A stretch of DNA of 46,169 nucleotides, from assembly GCF_013041805.1 (NCBI RefSeq), contig NZ_JABDRI010000045.1:1-46169 (forward strand), in the 5' to 3' direction. Shown here in pieces: positions 35,468 to 43,200 of this stretch. This stretch comes from Lutibacter sp. GTDB lineage: Bacteria; Bacteroidota; Bacteroidia; Flavobacteriales; Flavobacteriaceae. Made by a program: the position numbers and the translations under genes. The notes beneath the pieces are model-generated. The model was not told the DNA's origin, made no database searches, and saw nothing but the letters and a program-made list of their open reading frames with translations. The number at the start of each line of letters is the position of its first letter. Within the stretch, counting starts at the first letter, position 1.

Positions 35468-35992
35468 TTACATTTTTGGTAATACAACAGTGTCTATAAT
35501 GTGTATTACACCATTTGATGTGTTCACATCAGTTGCAGTAATTTTAGACCAGTTTCCGGCTTCATCAACTAAGTATGCAGCACCATCCTTTAACTGTGCA
35601 GTTAACATATTACCGCTTACAGTTTTTACCATTGCTTTTCCGTTGTTTTTCTTGATAAGACCAATTAAATCTGCTGCCTTTACATTCCCAGCCACAACGT
35701 GATATGTTAAAATTGTTTGAAGTGTTTTTTTACTTTCTGGCTTCAATAATGATTCTAATGTTCCTTCAGGTAACTTGTTAAATGCTGCATTTGTTGGAGC
35801 AAATACAGTAAATGGACCTTCTGAAGACAAAACATCAACTAAATCTGCAGCAGTAACCGCAGCAACTAAGGTTGAAAAATCATCTGTTGCAACAGCAGTT
35901 TCAACAATGTTTTTATCTTGCGCTACTCCGCTAAATGTAATAAATAATGTTAGAGCAATTAAAGTTGCTTTTAAATTTTTTCTAGTAATCAT
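35468..35992 (-). CDS. secreted single-domain fasciclin (FAS1) protein
   Basis: A 174-residue protein with signal peptide (L-K-A-T-L-I-A-L-T-L-F-I-T-F-S-G-V-A-Q, cleavage near residue 25). One FAS1 domain spans about 32-174, showing F-S-T-L-V-A-A-V, the H1 box G-P-F-T-V-F-A-P-T-N-A-A-F, the central T-Y-H-V-V, and the H2 box G-V-I-H-I-I-D-T-V-V-L-P. FAS1 domains mediate weak adhesion and some bind polysaccharide or lipids. No lipid anchor is present. Its promoter carries operator dyad O1, linking it to the adjacent MerR regulator and the larger fasciclin gene. Confidence 0.92.
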   Translation of the reverse strand: MITRKNLKATLIALTLFITFSGVAQDKNIVETAVATDDFSTLVAAVTAADLVDVLSSEGPFTVFAPTNAAFNKLPEGTLESLLKPESKKTLQTILTYHVVAGNVKAADLIGLIKKNNGKAMVKTVSGNMLTAQLKDGAAYLVDEAGNWSKITATDVNTSNGVIHIIDTVVLPKM

Positions 35993-36029
35993 AATATTTG
36001 TTTTAAGTTATTATTAAATAATTATACAG

Positions 36030-36037
36030 CAAAGATA
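36030..36037 (-). promoter_or_regulatory. -7 promoter element (TATCTTTG on minus strand) for the secreted fasciclin gene
   Basis: The plus strand reads CAAAGATA, 38 nt before the start codon. The same octamer serves as the -7 of the second fasciclin gene at 37517. The operator dyad begins 5 nt further upstream, over the spacer and -33 region. Confidence 0.55.
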
Positions 36038-36042
36038 CTATT

Positions 36043-36075
36043 TTGTCTAACAAGTATTACTAAAATACTAGACAA
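36043..36075. promoter_or_regulatory. operator dyad O1: TTGTCTAA-N17-CTAGACAA
   Basis: Half-sites at 36043-36050 and 36068-36075, on the fasciclin promoter immediately upstream of its -7. The outer identity extends to TTTTGTCTA/TAGACAAAA. Within the spacer is a weaker AGTATT/AATACT pair. It matches the dyads near the regulator gene. Confidence 0.65.
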
Positions 36076-36227
36076 AAAGATTGTTTTGTGATAAATTTAA
36101 CACAATAGTTCTTATTACTAAGGCTATATATAAATTTTAAAAAAGGTTAATACACAGAAAATCAATTGTTTTAGTAGCGTATTCTGAAAAGTCATTATTA
36201 GTTCTATTCACTAAGAAATACCAGCAC

Positions 36228-36503
36228 TTACGAAGTAATTTTATAAATTATAAAAAGTAGTATATATATAATAAGGTATACCCTATAAAAATTTCTGTAT
36301 TTTCTGATCACATCAGATACTCCTTTTGAAACACCCAATAAAATTTTTATTTCCTTTTTAAAAATAGGTTTAATATTTATTTTCCAATCTGTAGTATCAT
36401 AAACAAGCTTTCTGAATTTACTTCTATAATATGATAATGGAAATCCCCAGATTAAAAAAAGTAAAAGCCATATGTGAGTTTGGATGTAATTAATGATATT
36501 CAT
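36228..36503 (-). CDS. small membrane protein downstream of the MerR regulator, 91 aa
   Basis: I do not recognise this protein. Hydrophobic helices lie at about residues 8-24 and 72-89, near the two ends. A basic, soluble middle (Y-R-S-K-F-R-K and P-I-F-K-K-E-I-K) separates them. It starts 7 nt after the regulator's stop on the same strand, so it is very likely cotranscribed with it and under the same autoregulation. The 235-nt stretch after it holds only the O1 fasciclin promoter and AT-rich sequence. Confidence 0.6.
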   Translation of the reverse strand: MNIINYIQTHIWLLLFLIWGFPLSYYRSKFRKLVYDTTDWKINIKPIFKKEIKILLGVSKGVSDVIRKYRNFYRVYLIIYILLFIIYKITS

Positions 36504-36510
36504 ATAATTA

Positions 36511-37398
36511 CTACTTTATGGGTTTCGACTTTAAAAATTTTATTAAATCCTGAGGCCCATCAATATAAACACATTGAGAACAATCTTCAAATATATTTTT
36601 AGAAAATACGCCTCCAGATACCAATAATGGAATATGAGATATTGTTGAAAAGACTTGTTCAATTTGAGAAATTTCAGATTTACTCCTAGGATTTATTATT
36701 AATGTTACCATGGCGTCTGGTTGAACTTTTTCAGCCATACTTTGAATATTATCAGAAGGCACTCTTTGACCAAAATAATAAACTTTCCATCCCAAATTTT
36801 TCGCAATAAAATAAGTTAACAACAGCCCTATCTCATGATCTTCATTATCTAATAAAAATAAAGCTATAGAAGGTGCATTATCTAACGGCATTGGCAACAT
36901 ATCAATCGCGGTAATAATTTTTTGACGAATTAAATTCGACATAAAGTGCTCTTGGGATATAATAATTTTATTTGTACCCCATAAAATGCCAATTTGATTT
37001 AAAAACGGGTAAATGATATCCATTATAGTGGATAAGAACCCTCTTCGTAAAATCGATCTTTGAAAAATATTATTAAACTCTTTTTCATTATAATCCATCA
37101 TATGGAGTATAAGAGCATTAATCTCATCTTGAAATTCAGAGGTTCCATTAATAAGAATATCAATAACATTCTCATTAATTTCATTATCCTGCATTTTATC
37201 AATTTTCGAAATTCGATAACCATTTCTTGTTAAAATGCTAACATTTAATAATTTGGTTAATTGATCAGGAGTATAATAACGAATATTCGTTTCTGTACGC
37301 ATAGGTTTTAAGAAAGTATATCTACGCTCCCATATCCTTAATTTATGTGCGCTTATACCAGTTAAGACTTCTATTTGTGAGGTTGAATAGGTTTCCAT
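36511..37398 (-). CDS. MerR-family regulator with B12-binding domain, CarH/LitR-like
   Basis: A 295-residue regulator. Residues 4-70 form the MerR helix-turn-helix and wing (I-W-E-R-R-Y at 22-27, I-R-Y-Y-T-P-D-Q-L at 39-47). About 88-170 is the B12-cap helical bundle, containing W140-x9-E150-H151. About 175-290 is a cobalamin-binding Rossmann fold with E-D-H-E-I-G (His188 as the likely Co ligand) and V-T-L-I-I-N. In Thermus CarH, Trp131, Glu141/His142 and His177 are the corresponding adenosylcobalamin contacts and lower ligand. Such proteins bind DNA as a tetramer in the dark and release it in light. Cofactor and light response are inferred from these residues. Autoregulation is suggested by dyad O2 over its start. 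Confidence 0.88.
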   Translation of the reverse strand: METYSTSQIEVLTGISAHKLRIWERRYTFLKPMRTETNIRYYTPDQLTKLLNVSILTRNGYRISKIDKMQDNEINENVIDILINGTSEFQDEINALILHMMDYNEKEFNNIFQRSILRRGFLSTIMDIIYPFLNQIGILWGTNKIIISQEHFMSNLIRQKIITAIDMLPMPLDNAPSIALFLLDNEDHEIGLLLTYFIAKNLGWKVYYFGQRVPSDNIQSMAEKVQPDAMVTLIINPRSKSEISQIEQVFSTISHIPLLVSGGVFSKNIFEDCSQCVYIDGPQDLIKFLKSKPIK

Positions 37399-37429
37399 GT
37401 CTAAAAAATTATTAAATTTTACTCGACAA
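37397..37429. promoter_or_regulatory. operator dyad O2 (degenerate): ATGTCTAA-N17-CTCGACAA
   Basis: Half-sites at 37397-37404 and 37422-37429, each with one mismatch to the consensus. The left half covers the regulator's start codon; the right half overlaps its -7 element. Spacing equals that of O1. Confidence 0.5.
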
Positions 37430-37456
37430 ATATACGTAAAATATAGAGAAATTCAA
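37427..37456 (-). promoter_or_regulatory. promoter of the MerR regulator gene
   Basis: On the minus strand, TTG (37456-37454), a 19-nt spacer and TATATTTG (37434-37427), 29 nt before the start codon. A good two-part match. Confidence 0.55.
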
Positions 37457-37470
37457 TTAAATGTTAAAAT

Positions 37471-37502
37471 TTGTCTAAATTTTTTATTAACATGTTAGAC
37501 AA
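37471..37502. promoter_or_regulatory. operator dyad O3: TTGTCTAA-N16-TTAGACAA
   Basis: A perfect 8-bp inverted repeat (37471-37478 and 37495-37502). It lies in the -33 region of the three-domain fasciclin promoter and just behind the regulator's -33. Confidence 0.7.
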
Positions 37503-37516
37503 TTAAAAAACATTTA

Positions 37517-37524
37517 TATCTTTG
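37517..37524 (+). promoter_or_regulatory. -7 promoter element (TATCTTTG) for the three-domain fasciclin gene
   Basis: An exact TANNTTTG, 34 nt before the ATG at 37558. Its TTTG overlaps the left half of O4. No TTG is seen at -33, where the right half of O3 lies. Confidence 0.6.
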
Positions 37525-37553
37525 TCTAGTATTAATAACTATAAACTAGACAA
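37522..37553. promoter_or_regulatory. operator dyad O4: TTGTCTAG-N16-CTAGACAA
   Basis: A perfect inverted repeat (37522-37529 and 37546-37553; one further matching base pair outside). It overlaps the -7, the expected transcription start and the whole leader, ending 4 nt before the start codon. Confidence 0.7.
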
Positions 37554-37557
37554 AATC

Positions 37558-38922
37558 ATGAAAAAATTTTTTACATTTTTAGCAATTGCGACTTTAACCG
37601 CATTTACTTTAGAAAGCTGCAACGACGACGATAACGATGTTGTAGTAATGACACCAACGCAAAATATTGTTGAAATTGCAGTAGCAAATGGATTCAATAG
37701 TTTGGCAGCCGCTCTAACGAGAGCAGAACTAGTAGATGCCTTACAAGGAACTGGACCTTTTACTGTCTTCGCTCCTACAGATGAGGCTTTTGACAATTTA
37801 TTGGCAGCAATTGGACAAACAAGTATAGATGATGTACCTGTTTCTGTATTACAAAGTATTTTAACGTACCACGTTATAAGTGGTGATGTAGCATCTTCAA
37901 TGGTAAGCGATGGTGAAGTACCTGCTTTATCAGGTGAAGATCTTACGCTTTCTACAACAAACGGAATTCAAGTGAATGGAGTAAATGTTATAAATCCATT
38001 CGATGTAGTTGCTACAAATGGAATTGTACATACGATTGATCAAGTATTGGTACCGCCAACAATTGCTCCTTTCGTAAATTCAGTTTTAGAGCCAGCTTAT
38101 TTTAACGAGAATTTTTCAACATTAGTAGAGGCAGTTGTAAAAGCAGATTTAGTATCAACGCTATTAAATACACCTAATCTAACAATCTTTGCTCCTACGA
38201 ATGATGCTTTTGTAGCCTCTGGAATTAACCCAATGGACTTAGATGCAGCGACGCTTGCACCTGTGTTAACATATCACGTTGTTGGTGCTAAAGTTTTTGC
38301 TTCTGGAATTCCAGCACAAGCGCCAACAGTAAACGGAAATAATATTTTCTTTTCATTAACAGGTTCAGGAAACTTTATAAATGGTAATACTGAAATTATA
38401 GCTACAGATATCGAATCAGGAACTGGAGTTGTTCACGTTATCAACTCAGTATTATTACCTCCAACAGGAAATTTAGTAGATACAGCAGTTGGGTTAACTT
38501 CATCAGGAGAATTTACATCATTAGTTGCAGCGTTACAACGTACAGCAAATGAAGGAACACCAGCACAAAATTTATTAACAGTTTTAAGTAGTGACGGTCC
38601 TTTTACAGTATTTGCTCCAACAAATGCAGCTTTTCAAGCATTATTAGATAGCAATGCTGATTGGAACGGACTTGGAGACATTCCATTAGAAACTTTAATC
38701 GCAGTATTAACTTATCACGTAGTACCAGCACGAGCATATGATGTTGATTTAGCAGGAGCTTTAGATAGCAATAACGAATTACCAACTGCAAATGGTGCAA
38801 ACCTTAAAGTTGACCTAGGAACTTTAACTATCAATGACAATTCAACAATTGTTGGAACAAATACAAACGCTACAAATGGCGTTATTCACGTAATTAACAA
38901 AGTTCTTTTACCTTCTAATTAA
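37558..38922 (+). CDS. lipoprotein with three fasciclin (FAS1) domains
   Basis: The frame can be read from a TTG at 37522, but that falls in the promoter. M-K-K-F-F-T-F-L-A-I at 37558 begins a lipoprotein signal ending T-L-E-S-C (Cys21), giving 454 aa. The acidic N-D-D-D after the Cys fits outer-surface export in Bacteroidota. Three FAS1 domains follow at about 35-166, 172-301 and 306-452. Each has an F-A-P-T-(N/D) box, a T-Y-H-V core and an H2-like (V/I)-H-(T/V)-I ending. Likely a surface adhesion or matrix protein. Expression should respond to the divergent MerR regulator through O3 and O4. Confidence 0.92.
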   Translation: MKKFFTFLAIATLTAFTLESCNDDDNDVVVMTPTQNIVEIAVANGFNSLAAALTRAELVDALQGTGPFTVFAPTDEAFDNLLAAIGQTSIDDVPVSVLQSILTYHVISGDVASSMVSDGEVPALSGEDLTLSTTNGIQVNGVNVINPFDVVATNGIVHTIDQVLVPPTIAPFVNSVLEPAYFNENFSTLVEAVVKADLVSTLLNTPNLTIFAPTNDAFVASGINPMDLDAATLAPVLTYHVVGAKVFASGIPAQAPTVNGNNIFFSLTGSGNFINGNTEIIATDIESGTGVVHVINSVLLPPTGNLVDTAVGLTSSGEFTSLVAALQRTANEGTPAQNLLTVLSSDGPFTVFAPTNAAFQALLDSNADWNGLGDIPLETLIAVLTYHVVPARAYDVDLAGALDSNNELPTANGANLKVDLGTLTINDNSTIVGTNTNATNGVIHVINKVLLPSN

Positions 38923-38968
38923 TATTCCAAATTGAATATTAATGGATTTTAAGTTTAATTAGTTAATT

Positions 38969-39003
38969 TTAAACCGGTGAATAAGTTTTATTCATCGGTT
39001 TTT
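38969..39003 (+). terminator. intrinsic terminator after the three-domain fasciclin gene
   Basis: AAACCGGTGAATAA-GTT-TTATTCATCGGTTTTT, with one G-T wobble pair in the stem. It ends 28 nt before the next ORF. Confidence 0.78.
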
Positions 39004-39031
39004 CACTTTTTAATAGCTAACATTTAATAAA

Positions 39032-40252
39032 ATGGTATTACAAGAAATTCTTATTCTAGCTCTTTTTTCAATTGGTTTTAATTTATTGATGTTTATACCT
39101 GCCTATTTGTATAAAACAGATAAATTAACTGATATATCCTATTCTTTAACTTTTTTAGCAATAGCAACATATGCACTTTTTAAAGAAGAATTTTATATAG
39201 AAAAATTAGTAGTATTTGCTATGATTGCCATTTGGGCAATACGATTAGGTGGATATCTATTAAATAGAATTCATAAAATGGGCAGAGATAAAAGGTTTGA
39301 TGAAATGAGAAGCAAATTTTGGAGCTTTTTTGGATTTTGGCTTTTACAAGGAATCAGTGTTTTTATAATTAGTATACCTAGTGCATTTTTCTTGTTAAGT
39401 AAAGATGTATCGTTTACTAGTATATCATTTTTTGGAATTTTTATATGGGCAGCTGGATTGGTTATTGAAGCCTTTGCTGATAATCAAAAATTTCAATTCA
39501 AATTAAAAGCAGCCAATGCCAATAAATGGCCTGAACATGGATTGTGGAAATATAGCAGACACCCTAATTATCTTGGTGAAATATTGGTATGGATTGGACT
39601 TTTTATAACAACCTTCCATACGTTAAGTCAAAACCAAGCTATTATAGGTTTAATTAGCCCTTTATTTATAATTATTCTACTCTTATTTATTAGCGGTATC
39701 CCATTATTAGAACAAAAGCATCAAGAAAAATGGGGAAATTCAGTGGAGTATCAAACCTACAAAAAAACAACAGGTAAAGTAGTACCAAAATATACATTCA
39801 GCTTACTTCTCTCAATTATAATTCCTCAAATAATTGGAGGTGCTGGAGCTTATTTTACAATGTCTTCTGTAAATAATTGGTATCTAACATTAAACAAACC
39901 AGTGTGGAATCCACCATCTTGGGTTTTTGGCCCCGTTTGGACACTTCTTTATGCTCTAATGGGAATAGCGGCCTTTATGATTTGGAGAAAGCGAAAAACA
40001 ATTCAAGTTAAAAAAGCACTATGGCTGTATGGACTTCAACTGTTATTAAACCTATTGTGGTCTATTCTATTCTTTGGAATAATGAGTCCAGAAATGGCAT
40101 TTATAGAAATTATTTTTCTTTGGATACTCATATTCTTAACAATAAAAGCATTTTATAAAATAGATAAAGTTGCAGCATACTTACTAATCCCATACTTATT
40201 GTGGGTTACTTTTGCATCAATATTAAACCTTACTATATGGATACTTAATTAA
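39032..40252 (+). CDS. DUF1295-TspO fusion, multipass membrane protein
   Basis: One uninterrupted 406-residue frame with two recognisable halves. Residues 1 to about 252 match DUF1295 (steroid 5-alpha-reductase/isoprenylcysteine methyltransferase-like fold), with F-G-F-W-L-L-Q-G (100-107) and W-K-Y-S-R-H-P-N-Y-L-G-E-I-L-V-W (172-187). Residues of about 255-406 are a complete TspO/MBR domain: W283-x-x-L-x-K-P, N-P-P-S-W (293-297), F-G-P-V-W (299-303), then P-Y-L-L-W (387-391) and the closing L-N-x-x-I-W. TspO proteins bind and degrade porphyrins and tune light or oxygen stress responses in some bacteria. The gene has no visible promoter of its own and no copy of the operator; the terminator just upstream may be leaky. 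It converges with the giant surface-protein gene, 10 nt apart. Confidence 0.85.
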   Translation: MVLQEILILALFSIGFNLLMFIPAYLYKTDKLTDISYSLTFLAIATYALFKEEFYIEKLVVFAMIAIWAIRLGGYLLNRIHKMGRDKRFDEMRSKFWSFFGFWLLQGISVFIISIPSAFFLLSKDVSFTSISFFGIFIWAAGLVIEAFADNQKFQFKLKAANANKWPEHGLWKYSRHPNYLGEILVWIGLFITTFHTLSQNQAIIGLISPLFIIILLLFISGIPLLEQKHQEKWGNSVEYQTYKKTTGKVVPKYTFSLLLSIIIPQIIGGAGAYFTMSSVNNWYLTLNKPVWNPPSWVFGPVWTLLYALMGIAAFMIWRKRKTIQVKKALWLYGLQLLLNLLWSILFFGIMSPEMAFIEIIFLWILIFLTIKAFYKIDKVAAYLLIPYLLWVTFASILNLTIWILN

Positions 40253-40262
40253 TTGTATAAAT

Positions 40263-43200
40263 TTAATATACCAATACTTTTTTTCTTATAATTTTATTTT
40301 CGCTTTTAGCTGAAACAATATAAATCTGATTTTTTGAATGAATAAATAATCTATGTATCGTTTCACCTTGTAGGCTTTCATTTATAACGCTTCGGCCAAG
40401 CATATCATAAATAACAACTTCCGTTTGCTCAGGTACTATTGAAAGATCTACAATAATATCGTTTCCATCATAATAAACAAGTGCTGATAAATTAGCATCC
40501 GAACTAACTACTTTATTCGTAAAGTGAATTACAAATCGGTTTGGATCATCATTTATTGAACTATTAAATTGATATATAGGGTTTTCTAATAAATTATGAA
40601 CTTTTTTCGATTTCTTGTCTTCTAAAATTACATACTCAAAATTAATATCATCTACATCTATATTTAACGAATAATCTCCATCACTACCAGGTTTAAAAAC
40701 CAATGGAACGAAAGGATTATCAATGGTATCAGTTACATATTTTACTGATAACTCTTCTTTTCCCTTAAGCATATAGACTGATGGCGCATTATCAGCCGTA
40801 CTAAATAGTTTCGCTGCTCCAGCCATATTTTCTGAATGTCCAAATTGAAGTAACACCTCATCAAAACCAAAGCCAGAATCTGAAGCAATTTTAACTTTTA
40901 CATTACTAACAGAATGCTTAGTATTACTTAACTTCATCCAATTACTCGCTCCTGTATGCAATCTAATTTCATTTGTCATAACTATATTTGCATTACTTTC
41001 CGCTCGAACAAAGAAACCTTGCATTGAAGCAATATATTGTGTTACATCATTTGTTCCAACTGTACCAGCTGAATTGAACACACCATAATTATTTGCTGCT
41101 GGATTCCATATCCACATGTCATATCCTCCTCCTGAATCCAATAAGTTTGAACGAGTCCAACCAGTAGAAGCTTTCCAATCTATTGCACAAGGATACGGAT
41201 TCCCTATAAGGTTAAAACCTGTCAATGTTAGATCTTCAGAATTATTCGCTGTTAAAGGATAACTAATAGTTCCATTATTTAAATTTCCTTCAAAATTATT
41301 TGTAGGGTTCAAATCTTGAACTGAGTATAAATAGCCCCTACCTGGAACAAAACTAGTTGAAGGATGCACCGTTGGCCAATTTGGAGTGGTTGTAGTATTT
41401 AATTGATATACCCAACAAGGTGTTGGCTCATCCCAAACATATAAATCATACCCTGTTCCATTCCCATACGTACCTGAAGGAACCCAATTTGAACCAATAA
41501 TCGTTTGATTTGATACTGGTGATGATAAAAAATGCCAATCCTCCTCAACACCAGAAATATAACGTTCAATGGTTGCCGGAACATTATCTGAAGAATGAAT
41601 TAAAGAAGCTGTACCATTTATGTTAGATTGTAAAATAAATCCTTCACTTCCTGCTGTATTCACAATTGCTCCTGAGACTGTAAGAGATGTTACAGCATCC
41701 ATTGTTAATATCGAAGTTTCAGATAAATTAAGATCTGCACCAACCGTTAAATCGTAATATGACGTGGTATTTGCATTTCCAGATAAACTGAAATCCCCTA
41801 CTATTTGAAAATCAGTTGCAGGTAGTATTTTTGTACCATCAACACTAAGAGATAAATTGTAATAATTATGACCACCTCCTGGGTTGATAATATCTTGTTC
41901 TTTTTCTCCATTGTATACTACTGTATTTGGATATGTATCGAAATCGAAGACCGAACGGCTATCAGCACTGACTAATCCAGCTATACCAATGATGCAGTTT
42001 GTATCAGGTTGTAGGTATGTTTTGTTTGCTAAAGCTAAATTATTAAAATTGGTGGTTCCAGAAATCGTCACCGTTTCAGTTTCGTCACCATGAGAGAAAA
42101 TTACAGTTCCAGTATCAGGATTAAATGTTCCATTATTTACCCAAGCACTGCCAGAACCTGTTACGGTTAATTGCCCACCACTTATTGAGTTTACTATGGC
42201 TCCTGTTTCTATGATCATTTCCCCACATATAGCTATTTCCGGAATGGATAAGTCATTTGGTGTTCCAGCTGGAATTGTTATCACGGTATCATCTGAAGGA
42301 GCTCCCATTGGTGTCCAATTTGATGCCGTAACCCAAGAAGTACTTGTAGAACCATTCCAAGTTAGATTTGTATTTTCATATTCGTCCATACCAATTTCAA
42401 CAACCCCAAAAACGCTTGCAAACACCCCAATATTTACATTGGAAATAGTAATCCAGTTTTCATTGGTATTACTACCTGATCTTCCATAATCGATAGTAAA
42501 AGTTGACGGAATAATATACATCCATTCTCCAAGAGAATTCTCATTTCTACCATTCAGTTCCGAATCCAAATAATGGTTTTTTATCAGTGCCTGTGTTCCA
42601 CTTCCTCCTGTTTGAATAAGATCATACACCCGCTCAATGGCACCAGTTCTCCAGGATGGCGCACTACCTAAAGTCACCTTTAAACTAATCTCAGTAGGTA
42701 ATGTTCCAACGTCCGGAAAAGAAATTGTTGAATATTGATGTCCAAATGAGTATGTTTTATTGGGTACAATACTTGTTCTTCTTATAATCCCTGACACATC
42801 ACCTTGTCCAATTGTTGTTGCATCTTCTTCCATATCCAGCGTATAGCTACTCATATCTAAACTCCCTTTTGATGCAGATGGATTAGCACTTTGTAAATCA
42901 AGAACACCATTTATAGTAATATCATCTCCTGCCGTAATACCTCCGGAACCATTAATGGTTAAATTATTTACATCAGTACTAAAAAGAGATGCCGGAAGCG
43001 TAATTGCAGCTGAGTTTTCGAATGCCAAAGTAGCCTGTGAGTTACTGGCATCAATAGTACCACTTGTGCGTGTTGGCGAAGCTCCTGCCAGCGTTAAAGT
43101 ATTTTCACCAATTGTTATTGTTCCGACAGTTAAGGCTAGTGTTCCGTTTATTGTGATGCTTTCATTTCCAAGAGTAACACCACCTGAACGATTAATGGTT

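Noticed and set aside
37522-37557. TTG start for the three-domain fasciclin gene
   Set aside because: It overlaps the -7 element and operator O4; the signal peptide begins at 37558.
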